Below, in pieces: positions 49,940 through 58,598 of a DNA stretch of 64,000 bases. The notes under the pieces are model-generated. The model made no database searches. It had not been told where the DNA came from and saw only the letters and a list, made by a program, of their open reading frames with translations. A program made the position numbers and the translations under genes. Origin of the DNA: Microcella sp. GTDB lineage: Bacteria > Actinomycetota > Actinomycetes > Actinomycetales > Microbacteriaceae. The stretch is from assembly GCF_019739195.1 (NCBI RefSeq), contig NZ_JAHHDS010000001.1, positions 1-64,000 on the forward strand, given 5' to 3'. Position 1 is the first letter of the stretch; every line of letters starts with the position of its first letter.

Positions 49940-50266
49940 ATGCCTCGAGATATCACAGAGCGCTCGATCGACCCCACGAAGCTCAGAAACCAGCCTCAAC
50001 TGACGAGCGCTTCTGGCACAACCTGGGTCGTCGTCGCCGCGGTGTCGACTGTGCTTCTCGCGCCCATGCTGCTGATCATTGACGGCCTGGCACCTGTGGG
50101 TTTTGCCGCCGTCGTCATCATGGTGGTGCTGCTGATCTCGACGATCCTCGTGCGCGTGCTCGTGAGGGCGGGGCGCGAAAGACTGATCGCGCTCGCCAGC
50201 CTCTACGCGACTCTGCTTGCCTGTGCACTGATCGCCACGCTCGTCATCGCTGCCCGTGGGTCATGA
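49940..50266 (+). CDS. Hypothetical membrane protein
   Basis: A 108-residue protein with three hydrophobic helices (about 27-46, 50-72 and 83-105) and a hydrophilic N-terminus. No family was recognised. It overlaps the cinA-like gene by 4 bp and is probably co-transcribed. The ATG at 49940 is chosen because a -10 box lies 6 nt upstream. Confidence 0.6.
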   Translation: MPRDITERSIDPTKLRNQPQLTSASGTTWVVVAAVSTVLLAPMLLIIDGLAPVGFAAVVIMVVLLISTILVRVLVRAGRERLIALASLYATLLACALIATLVIAARGS

Positions 50267-50754
50267 CAGCCATGCTCGAGCCGAACATCGACACCGAGAT
50301 CTCACGCATCGCGACCGTCGTCGCTGACGCTGCCCAGCAACGCGGCATGCGGTTGGCGTGCGCCGAATCGCTCACGAGCGGTGCGATCGCCTCGGCACTG
50401 GGGCGAGCGCCGGAGTCGGCGCACTGGTTCTGCGGGGGAGTCATCGCCTACACCGCAGACGTGAAGGTCGGTGTGCTCGGTGTAGTTCCTGGGCCAGTTG
50501 TCACGACCACGTGCGCGATGCAAATGGCCGTGGGGGTTCGCGACTTGATGACGGCCGATGCTGCAGTCGCGGTGACGGGGGTCGGCGGACCGGGCGAGAG
50601 CGAAGGCAGACCGGCGGGCACGGTCATCATCGCGGTGAGCACGGCAAAGGGAATCGACGTCGCCACTCATTGTTTCGAGGGCGACCCCGGCGCGGTGGTC
50701 GCACAGACAACACTGTGCGCCCTCGTCAGCTTGCGTGACGTGATCGAGCGCTAG
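50263..50754 (+). CDS. CinA C-terminal domain protein (NMN deamidase type)
   Basis: A 163-residue protein equal to the C-terminal domain of CinA/PncC. Conserved segments are [62 protein letters not shown]. PncC proteins hydrolyse nicotinamide mononucleotide to recycle NAD. The N-terminal CinA (molybdopterin-like) domain is not present. ATG 50263 overlaps the previous stop (ATGA). Confidence 0.9.
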   Translation: MTAMLEPNIDTEISRIATVVADAAQQRGMRLACAESLTSGAIASALGRAPESAHWFCGGVIAYTADVKVGVLGVVPGPVVTTTCAMQMAVGVRDLMTADAAVAVTGVGGPGESEGRPAGTVIIAVSTAKGIDVATHCFEGDPGAVVAQTTLCALVSLRDVIER

Positions 50755-50764
50755 CCACGGCGCG

Positions 50765-50770
50765 TACCCT
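50765..50770 (+). promoter_or_regulatory. -10 box of rlmN, leaderless type
   Basis: TACCCT ends 6 nt before ATG 50777. Confidence 0.45.
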
Positions 50771-50776
50771 GGAGGT

Positions 50777-52018
50777 ATGGCATCCGATCGCGGCATTCGC
50801 AACAACGGCGCGGCCGCGAACCCACGATCGACGACAGATGCCCGCCCTCAGGTGCGCCCGACGACCGAGGGCTGGCAGCAGAAGATGGGCCCCGATGGCC
50901 GCCCGGTGCTACAGTTCGCCGAGCCGAAGCGCGGCAAACCGCCCGTTCATCTCGCCGACCTGACCCCCGAGCAGCGCGTCGAGCGCGTGAAAGAGCTCGG
51001 GCTACCCGGCTTTAGAGCGAAGCAGTTGAGCACTCACTACTTCACGCACTACTCGACCGACCCTGCGGCGATGACTGACCTTCCCGCCGCCCAGCGCGAC
51101 GAGCTCGTCGCCGGCATGCTGCCCCCACTGCTGACCGAGGTGCGCCGTTTGCGCACCGACAACGGCGACACGATCAAGTTTCTCTGGAAGCTTCACGATG
51201 GCGCCCTCGTCGAGAGCGTGCTCATGCGCTACCCGGGCCGCATCACGCTGTGCGTCTCGAGCCAGGCCGGCTGCGGCATGAACTGCCCGTTCTGCGCGAC
51301 GGGGCAGGCGGGGCTGACGCGCAACATGTCGAGCGCCGAGATCGTCGACCAGATCGTGCAGGCCAACGCGGCCATCGCCGCGGGAGAGCTCGGCGGTAAG
51401 AAGCGCGGCGAGACCACGCCCGAGCGCGTCAGCAACATCGTCTTCATGGGCATGGGCGAGCCGCTCGCCAACTACAACCGGGTGATGGATGCTCTGCGCA
51501 CGATGGTCGAGCCCCAGCCGCACGGGCTCGGCATGAGCGCGCGCCACATCACGGTGTCGACGGTCGGACTCGTGCCGGCCATCCTGAAGCTCGCGGAGGA
51601 GAAGATCCCCGTGACGTTCGCGCTCAGCCTGCACGCGCCCGACGATCAGTTGCGCGACGAGCTGATTCCCGTCAACTCGCGCTGGAAGGTCGACGAGGCC
51701 CTCGACGCGGCGCGCGCCTACTTCGACGCCACGGGGCGCCGGGTGTCGATCGAGTACGCACTCATCAAAGACATGAACGATCACGCCTGGCGCGCCGACC
51801 TGCTCGCCCAGAAGCTGCTCGAGCGCGGCCGGGGCTGGGTACACGTCAACCCGATTCCGCTGAATCCGACCCCCGGGTCGATCTGGACCAGCTCAGAGCC
51901 CGCCGTCATGCGCGAGTTCGTGCGCCGCCTCGACGACGCGGGCATTCCGACCACTTTGCGCGACACCCGCGGCAAAGAGATCGACGGGGCGTGCGGGCAG
52001 CTCGCCGCTGCCGAATAG
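50777..52018 (+). CDS. rlmN: 23S rRNA (adenine-2503-C2)-methyltransferase
   Basis: A 413-residue radical-SAM methyltransferase. The Fe-S cluster motif CxxxCxxC is read as CGMNCPFC (about 176), preceded by [11 protein letters not shown]; the tract [16 protein letters not shown] and the C-terminal cysteine region ([17 protein letters not shown]) with the methyl-carrying cysteine are present. It methylates A2503 of 23S rRNA and some tRNAs. The N-terminal 40 residues are a variable charged extension. Confidence 0.96.
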   Translation: MASDRGIRNNGAAANPRSTTDARPQVRPTTEGWQQKMGPDGRPVLQFAEPKRGKPPVHLADLTPEQRVERVKELGLPGFRAKQLSTHYFTHYSTDPAAMTDLPAAQRDELVAGMLPPLLTEVRRLRTDNGDTIKFLWKLHDGALVESVLMRYPGRITLCVSSQAGCGMNCPFCATGQAGLTRNMSSAEIVDQIVQANAAIAAGELGGKKRGETTPERVSNIVFMGMGEPLANYNRVMDALRTMVEPQPHGLGMSARHITVSTVGLVPAILKLAEEKIPVTFALSLHAPDDQLRDELIPVNSRWKVDEALDAARAYFDATGRRVSIEYALIKDMNDHAWRADLLAQKLLERGRGWVHVNPIPLNPTPGSIWTSSEPAVMREFVRRLDDAGIPTTLRDTRGKEIDGACGQLAAAE

Positions 52019-52057
52019 CCGCTCCCGAACATCCCTCGGGTCGGCCATACTGAACGC

Positions 52058-53593
52058 ATGTTCCTCGACTCGATCAATCAGTTCTTCACGCAGATCGTCG
52101 GCATCAGCGTCGCCGTCGTCGTCTCGCTCATCGTCATCATCGTGCTGCTGCGCAGCATCAAGGTGGCGAAGCCCGATGAGGCGATCATCGTCACCTCGCG
52201 CCAGCGCACGCCGAAAGAACGACTGCAGAACGCCGAGATGGAGAACGTCGGCCAGCGGGTCGTGTTCGGCTCGCGCGTCTTCGTCAAGCCCATTGTCGAG
52301 GCCTACTTCAAGCTCAGCCTGCGGTCGCGGCAGCTCAACGTGCAGGCCACCGCGCAGACGCGCGATGCGATCACGATCAAAGTCAACGCGGTCGCCGTCG
52401 TCAAGGTCGGCGGCTCAGAGGCCATGGTGCGCGCAGCCGCCCAGCGCTTCTTGAACCAGCAAGACCAGATCGAGTCGTCGACCGAAGAAGTCTTGAGCGG
52501 TTCTGTGCGCTCGATCGTCGGTCAGCTCACCGTCACCGAGATCATCACCAACCGCTCGGCCCTGCAAGAGCAGGTGCTCGAAGCGGTGCGCGAGGCGCTC
52601 GACATTCAGGGCCTGCAGATCGACACCCTGCAGATCAAAGAGATCGACGACGACAACAACTACATCCGCGACCTGGGTCGTGCGGAGGCCGCTCGCGTGA
52701 AGCAGGTCGCCGAGATCGCCGAAGCGCAGGCCCAGCAGGCGTCTGAAGAGGCGCGCATCAACGCTGCGCAGCAGATCGCCGAGAGCCAGCGCGCCCTCGA
52801 CCTGCGCAACGCCGAGATTCAGAAAGAGACCGACAAGGCACGGGCCGAGGCCGCCGCGGCCGCCCCGCTCGCCGAAGCCATCGCGCAGCAAGAGGTCGTC
52901 TCGCAGCAAGAGCTCACGGCCCAGAAGCGCGTCGGCCTGCGCAAGCAAGAGCTTGACGCCGAGGTGCGTGCGGTCGCCGATGCGCAGGCCTACGCGATCG
53001 AGAAAGAGGCCGATGCGGCCGCACTCGCTGCCGTCGCCAACGCCAACGCCGAGCGCGACGCGCGCAAGGCCGCGGCCGAAGCCATAGAGGCGGAGGGTAT
53101 CGCCGAGCGCAACCGACGCCGCAGTGCTGCCGAGGCTGTCGAGGCCGAGGGTATCGCCGAGCGCGCTCGACGCATCGCGGCCGCCGAGGCACTCGCGGCC
53201 GAAGGTGAGGCCGAAGCCGGCGCGATTCGCGTGAAGGGCACGGCCGAGGCCGACTCGACTCGCGCGCAGGCCGAGGCGCTGGCCGAGCGCGCCGAAGCCT
53301 TGCTCAAGCAGCGCATCATCGACCAGTTGCCCGAGATCGTGCGGGCCGCCGCCGAACCGCTCGGCGCGATTCAGAACATGACGGTCATCTCGTCAGACGG
53401 CACGGGCACCAACCAGCTCGGCGAGAACGTGGCCGGCCAGCTGGCGACGTCGACCAAGATCATCAAAGACCTCGTGGGCATCGACATCGCCGAGCTCATC
53501 AACGGCAAGGTCGTCGGTGAGGCCACCGGCGCGGCGGTCGCCAAGGGCGCGGCGAGCACGTCTTCACCGCGGCGCAAGAACACCGAATCTTGA
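52058..53593 (+). CDS. Flotillin/SPFH-family protein
   Basis: A 511-residue flotillin-like protein. One N-terminal membrane segment (about 9-31, QIVGISVAVVVSLIVIIVLL) is followed by the SPFH domain (about 35-200, including VTSRQRTPKERLQNAEM and VTEIITNRSALQEQVLEAVREAL). A long alanine/glutamate-rich coiled coil (about 200-420) and a C-terminal segment (TGTNQLGENVAGQLATS) complete it. Such proteins scaffold membrane microdomains. No NfeD gene is adjacent. A CATACT -10-like box lies 6 nt before the ATG. Confidence 0.92.
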   Translation: MFLDSINQFFTQIVGISVAVVVSLIVIIVLLRSIKVAKPDEAIIVTSRQRTPKERLQNAEMENVGQRVVFGSRVFVKPIVEAYFKLSLRSRQLNVQATAQTRDAITIKVNAVAVVKVGGSEAMVRAAAQRFLNQQDQIESSTEEVLSGSVRSIVGQLTVTEIITNRSALQEQVLEAVREALDIQGLQIDTLQIKEIDDDNNYIRDLGRAEAARVKQVAEIAEAQAQQASEEARINAAQQIAESQRALDLRNAEIQKETDKARAEAAAAAPLAEAIAQQEVVSQQELTAQKRVGLRKQELDAEVRAVADAQAYAIEKEADAAALAAVANANAERDARKAAAEAIEAEGIAERNRRRSAAEAVEAEGIAERARRIAAAEALAAEGEAEAGAIRVKGTAEADSTRAQAEALAERAEALLKQRIIDQLPEIVRAAAEPLGAIQNMTVISSDGTGTNQLGENVAGQLATSTKIIKDLVGIDIAELINGKVVGEATGAAVAKGAASTSSPRRKNTES

Positions 53594-53606
53594 CGCGCTG
53601 AACCGG

Positions 53607-53635
53607 CCGTGCGGGCCCGAACGAGGCCCGCACGG
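53607..53635 (+). terminator. Terminator of flotillin gene
   Basis: A perfect 11-bp stem (53607-53617 with 53625-53635) and 7-nt loop lie 14 bp after the stop codon. There is no T-run. Confidence 0.75.
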
Positions 53636-53639
53636 TCGC

Positions 53640-53645
53640 TAGCGT
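53640..53645 (+). promoter_or_regulatory. -10 box of gap gene, leaderless type
   Basis: TAGCGT ends 6 nt before ATG 53652, only 4 bp beyond the terminator stem of the flotillin gene. Confidence 0.45.
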
Positions 53646-53651
53646 TGAGGC

Positions 53652-55100
53652 ATGACCGACGACGTTCTCGCCCAGCGCGATGCCTGGAAGGCTCGCGAGA
53701 CCCTCGCCGAGCAATTGATTCCGCTCATCGGACGCCTGTATCGCGAGCACGGCGTGATCACGTCGATTCACGGTCGCCGTCTCATCAACCAGTCGGCGAT
53801 CGGCGTGATCAAGGCGCATCGCTATGCCCACCACGTCACGGGAGCAGCTCTGCCGCTCGAGCAGACGAAGCGGGTGCTCGATGCCCTGCTCACGCTCGAC
53901 CACGGCCCCGCGTCGCTCGATATCGCGCGACTGCTGCTTGACTACGACGAGCACGGCGACGGGCGGTCGCTCGTCGACTACCTGCGCGACGCCCTCGCGT
54001 CCACGCAGCGGGCCCCGCGCAACGCGGGCGGCACCGACGTCGTGCTGTACGGCTTCGGGCGCATCGGGCGACTGCTCGCGCGCATCCTGATCGCTCACGC
54101 CGGCAACGGTGCCGGGCTGCACCTGCGGGCTATCGTCGTGCGCCGCGGCGGCGAGAACGACCTCGTCAAGCGGGCAAGTCTGCTGCGTCGTGACTCGGTG
54201 CACGGGCCTTTCGATGGTTCGATCTCGGTCGACCAGAAAGCGGGCACCATTCTCGCCAACGGCACGCTCATCCAGGTCATCTACGCCGACGACCCGGCCG
54301 CGATCGACTACACCGCCTACGGCATTCACGACGCGATCGTCGTCGACAACACGGGCCGCTGGCGCGACGAGGAGGGGCTCTCGCAGCACCTGCGGTCGAC
54401 AGGAGTCGCGCGCGTGCTGCTGACAGCACCCGGCAAGGGTGCGCTGCCGAACGTCGTGCACGGCATCAACCACGAGTCGATCGAGCCCGAGCATCGCATC
54501 GTGACCGCAGCCTCCTGCACCACGAACGCGATCACGCCCGTGCTCAAGGTGCTCGACGACGAGTACGGCATCGTGCACGGGCACGTCGAGACGGTGCACT
54601 CGTTCACCAACGACCAGAACCTCATCGACAACTTCCACAAGGGCGACAGGCGTGGCCGCTCGGCCGCGCTCAACATGGTCATCACCGAGACGGGGGCCGC
54701 GAAGGCGGTGGCCAAGGCACTGCCTGCGCTCGAGGGCAAGCTGACGGGCAACGCCATCCGCGTGCCAACGCCTGACGTCTCGATGGCGATTCTCAACCTG
54801 CGGCTCGAGCGCCCGACGACGCGCGACGCGGTCAACCATTTCTTGCGCGAGACGTCGCTGCACTCAGAGCTTCGCCAGCAAATCGACTACATCGAGTCGC
54901 CCGAGGTCGTGTCGACCGACTTCATCGGCTCGCACCGTGCCGGCATCGTCGACGGGCTCGCGACCATCTGCACGGGCGACAATCTCATCGTTTACGTCTG
55001 GTACGACAACGAGTACGGGTACAGCTCGCAGGTCGTGCGCGTGCTCGAGACGATGGCGGGCAGTCACCCGACCGTCGTGCCGGAGCGCGTCGGCGCCTAG
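53652..55100 (+). CDS. Glyceraldehyde-3-phosphate dehydrogenase, long (GapB-like) form
   Basis: A 482-residue GAPDH with an N-terminal extension of about 130 helical residues. The Rossmann motif is YGFGRIGRLLARIL; the catalytic cysteine lies in AASCTTNAITPVLK (about 289), followed by ETVHSFTNDQNLIDNFHKGDRRGRSA and the final YVWYDNEYGYSSQVVRVL. The length matches GapB of Corynebacterium glutamicum, an NADP-preferring enzyme used in gluconeogenesis; the role here is by analogy. A leaderless-type promoter lies between it and the flotillin gene. No glycolytic neighbour. Confidence 0.92.
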   Translation: MTDDVLAQRDAWKARETLAEQLIPLIGRLYREHGVITSIHGRRLINQSAIGVIKAHRYAHHVTGAALPLEQTKRVLDALLTLDHGPASLDIARLLLDYDEHGDGRSLVDYLRDALASTQRAPRNAGGTDVVLYGFGRIGRLLARILIAHAGNGAGLHLRAIVVRRGGENDLVKRASLLRRDSVHGPFDGSISVDQKAGTILANGTLIQVIYADDPAAIDYTAYGIHDAIVVDNTGRWRDEEGLSQHLRSTGVARVLLTAPGKGALPNVVHGINHESIEPEHRIVTAASCTTNAITPVLKVLDDEYGIVHGHVETVHSFTNDQNLIDNFHKGDRRGRSAALNMVITETGAAKAVAKALPALEGKLTGNAIRVPTPDVSMAILNLRLERPTTRDAVNHFLRETSLHSELRQQIDYIESPEVVSTDFIGSHRAGIVDGLATICTGDNLIVYVWYDNEYGYSSQVVRVLETMAGSHPTVVPERVGA

Positions 55101-55186
55101 CGCTCACGCCGAGTGTGCCTGTTGCGCGCGAGTGAGCCCCGGCTGGGCAGGCACAGTGGAGCGCAACGGGTACCTTCGCGCCCCGG

Positions 55187-56350
55187 TCAGCGAAAGGCAG
55201 CGATTCCCGTGATCGCGTTGCCGAGAATGAGCGTGTGCACGTCGTCGGTGCCCTCGTAGGTGCGCACCGACTCGAGGTTGTTGGCGTGCCGCAGCGGCGA
55301 GTGCTCGAGCGTGATGCCGTTGCCGCCGAGCATCGCCCGTGCCTCGCGCGCGATGGCAATCGCCTCGCGCGTGTTGTTGAGCTTGCCGACTGAGATCTGG
55401 TGCGGCTGCAGCTGGCCGGCATCTTTCAACCGCCCGAGCTGCAGCGCGAGCAAGAAGCCCTTGTCGATCTCGAGGGCCATGTCGACGAGCTTTTGCTGCG
55501 TGAGTTGATATGCGGCGACGGGCTTGCCGAATACTTCGCGCTGCTGCACGTAGGCGAGGGCGGCGCGGTAGCTGTCGAGCGCCGCACCCATGACCCCCCA
55601 CATGATGCCGTACCGCGCTTGGTTGAGGCACGTGAAGGGGCCGCGCAGTCCCTCCGCTCCCGGCAGCTGGGCGTCGGCGGGCACGCGCACCTCGTCGAGC
55701 ACGATGTCGCACTGGATCGACGCCCGCATCGACAGCTTCTGCCCGATCGGCGTGGCGGTGAAGCCTGAGCTGTCGGTGGGCACGATGAAGCCGCGGATGC
55801 CCGCCTCGGTCTGCGCCCAGATCACAGCGATGTCGGCGATCGACGCGAGGCCGATCCAGCGCTTCGACCCCGAGATGACCCAGTCGTCGCCATCGCGGCG
55901 TGCGACGGTCTGCATCGAGGCCGGGTCGCTGCCTGCATTCGGCTCAGTGAGGCCGAAGCATCCGATGATCTCGCCCGCCGCCATGCCGGGCAGCCACTGC
56001 TGCTTGTGCTCCTCCGAGCCGAAGGTGTGGATCGCGGTCATGGCGAGCGAGCCCTGCACCGACACGAAGGTGCGAATGCCGCTGTCGCCGGCCTCGAGCT
56101 CGGCGGCCGCGAGGCCGTACTCGACCGCGGAACGACCGCCGCCGCCGTAGCCCTGCAGGTGCATGCCGAGCAAGCCGGCCTCGCCCATGGGCGCGATCAG
56201 TTCACGAGGGAACTCGCCGCGGTCGTACCATTCGGCGATGCCCGGGCGCACGTGGCTCTCGACGAACGCCCGCACGCGGTCGCGCGTCGCGCGCTCGTCG
56301 TCGCTCAGCAGTGCATCGAAGCCGATGAGATCGAGGGGCGAGTCGGTCAT
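55187..56350 (-). CDS. Acyl-CoA dehydrogenase (glutaryl-CoA dehydrogenase-like)
   Basis: A 387-residue acyl-CoA dehydrogenase. The FAD/substrate motif GCFGLTEPNAGSDP, the WVISGSKRWIGLASIADIAV tract and the catalytic glutamate in RTYEGTDDVHTLILGNAITGIAAF (YEGT) are all present; the last pattern is that of glutaryl-CoA dehydrogenases. It may act in lysine or tryptophan breakdown. ATG 56350 is chosen since an AGAGAGGACC ribosome site precedes it. It stands alone. Confidence 0.9.
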   Translation of the reverse strand: MTDSPLDLIGFDALLSDDERATRDRVRAFVESHVRPGIAEWYDRGEFPRELIAPMGEAGLLGMHLQGYGGGGRSAVEYGLAAAELEAGDSGIRTFVSVQGSLAMTAIHTFGSEEHKQQWLPGMAAGEIIGCFGLTEPNAGSDPASMQTVARRDGDDWVISGSKRWIGLASIADIAVIWAQTEAGIRGFIVPTDSSGFTATPIGQKLSMRASIQCDIVLDEVRVPADAQLPGAEGLRGPFTCLNQARYGIMWGVMGAALDSYRAALAYVQQREVFGKPVAAYQLTQQKLVDMALEIDKGFLLALQLGRLKDAGQLQPHQISVGKLNNTREAIAIAREARAMLGGNGITLEHSPLRHANNLESVRTYEGTDDVHTLILGNAITGIAAFR

Positions 56351-56423
56351 GAAGGTCCTCTCTGACGTGCACTCATCGTGGCGCACCGCCTCGTCTTTGT
56401 CCACTTGGATAAGAGGCGCGCGG

Positions 56424-57221
56424 TCACGGTGCCGGGGGCGGCGCAGCGGCTCGCGCGACGGCATCGCGCGCGAGCAATGTGGAACCGACGACGGCGGCCG
56501 GCATCACGAACACGGCCCCGCCCGGCACGAGGTAGAGCAGTTGCGTCGCGATGCCGAAGCCCAGCGCGCGAGCACGTGAGCCGCGCATGACGCTCGAGCG
56601 TGCGGTGCCGTCGATGCCCCGCGCCTCGAGCGGGCGGGTCGTTAGCTCGCGTTGAATGAGGTGCCCGCCGAGCAGCACGCCCGTGACCGGACCCGCCACG
56701 GCACCGATGAGGGGGATCAGCCCGGCCACAAAGGTCAGCAGGCCGTAGGCCATCGCTCGTAGCACGAGCAGCAGGCCGTCGCCGAACGAGCGCCAGAACC
56801 GCACGGGGTTCGGGGCGAAGTCGCCGAGGTCTTCTTCGGTGCGGCGCCAGACGCGCTCGTAGAAGGGGTCGCCGATGAGCAGGGTGAGCGTCGTGAAGCC
56901 GTAGATCGCGCCGATGAGCACCCCGGCGACGAGGGTGATCGCCACGGCCGTGCGCAGGGCATCACGCCAATCGCTCTGCCACCCCTCGGCGAAGCCCGTG
57001 ATGGCCGTCGCCCACTGCTCGGCGTTCAGCCCGAGGGTGACCAGCAGAGCGATGATGACCGCCGCCGCGATGGCGGCCGGCAGCATGCCGAAGAGCATGA
57101 GGCCGGGGCGGCGTCGCCAGGTCGCGAACCCGCGCAGCACGAAGAGGGCGCCCGTGGCGAGATCGCGCGCGACTGCGGTCACGCGGGATGCGCGAGGGTG
57201 CGTGCGGGTGCGCCGGGCCAT
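56424..57221 (-). CDS. EI24-domain membrane protein
   Basis: A 265-residue membrane protein of the EI24/CysZ-like family. A basic N-terminus is followed by LATGALFVLRGFATWRRRPGLMLFGMLPAAIAAAVIIALLVTL, a second hydrophobic group (TAVAITLVAGVLIGAIYGFTTLTLLIG, with DPFYERVW), and VLRAMAYGLLTFVAGLIPLIGAVAGPVTGVLLGG plus a final helix. CysZ members transport sulfate, but this subgroup is not characterised. The ATG at 57221 has a TACGCT -10 box 6 nt upstream. Confidence 0.85.
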   Translation of the reverse strand: MARRTRTHPRASRVTAVARDLATGALFVLRGFATWRRRPGLMLFGMLPAAIAAAVIIALLVTLGLNAEQWATAITGFAEGWQSDWRDALRTAVAITLVAGVLIGAIYGFTTLTLLIGDPFYERVWRRTEEDLGDFAPNPVRFWRSFGDGLLLVLRAMAYGLLTFVAGLIPLIGAVAGPVTGVLLGGHLIQRELTTRPLEARGIDGTARSSVMRGSRARALGFGIATQLLYLVPGGAVFVMPAAVVGSTLLARDAVARAAAPPPAP

Positions 57222-57227
57222 GCGACC

Positions 57228-57233
57228 AGCGTA
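57228..57233 (-). promoter_or_regulatory. -10 box of EI24 gene, leaderless type
   Basis: On the minus strand TACGCT ends 6 nt before ATG 57221. The divergent M20 gene has its own box 43 bp away. Confidence 0.45.
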
Positions 57234-57275
57234 GGCGCGCCCGATGGCTGACGGCCCTGGCGTTGCGCGCGCGTC

Positions 57276-57281
57276 TACAGT
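57276..57281 (+). promoter_or_regulatory. -10 box of M20 peptidase gene, leaderless type
   Basis: TACAGT ends 7 nt before GTG 57289, which favours this start over the in-frame ATG 57244. Confidence 0.4.
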
Positions 57282-57288
57282 GGCACTC

Positions 57289-58479
57289 GTGACGCACCCC
57301 TCCGCACCGACGGCCGGGCCGAGCGATGTCATCGACGTGCTGACCGCGCTCGTGGCCATCGACTCGGTCAACAGCGATCTCGTGCCCGAAGCGTCGGGTG
57401 AGACCGCGATCGTCGACTGGTGCGCCGCCTGGCTGACGCAGCGCGGGTTCGAGGTGACGCGCCTCGAGGGCCGCACCGGGCATCCGTCGATCATCGCGAT
57501 CGCTCGCGGTAGCGGGGGAGGCCCCGCGCTGCTGCTCAACGCCCACCTCGACACCGTCGGCGTCGAGAGCTACGAGGGCGACCCGTTCTCGGCCAGCATC
57601 GAGGGCGACCGCCTCTACGGGCGCGGAGCCTTCGACACGAAGAGCGGGGTGGCGGCGGCCATGGTCGCCGCGGCCCGCGCGCAGGCCGAGCTCTCACTGC
57701 GCGGAGACATCGTGTTGGCACTTGTCGCTGACGAAGAGTTCGGCAGCACGGGCACGGTCGAGACGCTCGCCCACCTGGCTGCGACGGGTGTCATGCCGAC
57801 CGCGGGTCTCGTCATTGAGCCCTCGGCGCTCGAGCTCACCGTGGCGCACCGGGGCTTTGCGTGGTTCGAAGTGGTCTTCAGCGGGCTCGCGGCGCACGGC
57901 TCGATGCCCGAGCAGGGCGTCGATGCCCTCGTTGCCGCCAGCAGCTTCGTGCACAGCCTCGGCGAGGTGCGCGCGCGACTGCTGAACGACGCACCGCACC
58001 CGCTGCTCGGGCACGGCACCGTGCGGGTGTCGACCATCAACGGGGGAACCGACGCCGCGACCGTCGCCGACCGCTGCGTCATCACCGTCGAACGTCGCAC
58101 CCTGCCCAACGACGACCTCGACGACGTCGAGCGCGAGCTGCACGAGCTCGTCGAGCACGCGGCCGGCGCGGTGCCCGGAGCTCTCGGTGCGCTGCGCCGA
58201 CTGGTCGCGCGAGCCGCCTTCGAGGCCCAGCCGAAGAGCGCGATCGTCGAGCTCGTCGCGCAGCAGGTCGAGACGGTGCTCGCCACCCCGGCCCGACGTC
58301 GGGGCGAGCCGTTCTGGACAGACGCGCGACTGGTGCACGAGGCGGGCATACCGTGCCTCGTGATCGGCGCCGATGGCGGAGGAGCCCACGCCGATGTCGA
58401 GTGGGCCAGCATCCGCTCGGTGCGAGAGCTCGAGGCCGTGCTGCTCGGGGTGATCGAGGCGCACGTCGGCCGCGGCTGA
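57289..58479 (+). CDS. M20-family metallopeptidase (ArgE/DapE type)
   Basis: A 396-residue M20 zinc amidohydrolase. The first metal ligand histidine is in LLNAHLDTVGV, the catalytic aspartate follows in HLD; further ligands are in RGAFDTKSG (D), ADEEFGS (E-E pair, base) and VIEPSAL. The lid domain follows (FSGLAAHGSMPEQGVDALVAAS) and the last histidine is in DGGGAHADVEW. It removes an N-acyl or peptide-like group; the substrate is not clear, but acetylornithine or succinyl-diaminopimelate are family substrates. GTG 57289 is preferred because a -10 box lies just upstream. Confidence 0.88.
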   Translation: MTHPSAPTAGPSDVIDVLTALVAIDSVNSDLVPEASGETAIVDWCAAWLTQRGFEVTRLEGRTGHPSIIAIARGSGGGPALLLNAHLDTVGVESYEGDPFSASIEGDRLYGRGAFDTKSGVAAAMVAAARAQAELSLRGDIVLALVADEEFGSTGTVETLAHLAATGVMPTAGLVIEPSALELTVAHRGFAWFEVVFSGLAAHGSMPEQGVDALVAASSFVHSLGEVRARLLNDAPHPLLGHGTVRVSTINGGTDAATVADRCVITVERRTLPNDDLDDVERELHELVEHAAGAVPGALGALRRLVARAAFEAQPKSAIVELVAQQVETVLATPARRRGEPFWTDARLVHEAGIPCLVIGADGGGAHADVEWASIRSVRELEAVLLGVIEAHVGRG

Positions 58480-58598
58480 GCGCAGTGCTTCACGGTGCCC
58501 GCGCGGCACCATAAACTGGTGCCCACGGGTGCACCGCCGCCACCGTCTCGCCCACCGGCGCGATGCGAGGTGCCCAGCGCGAATTCACGAGGAGCCTC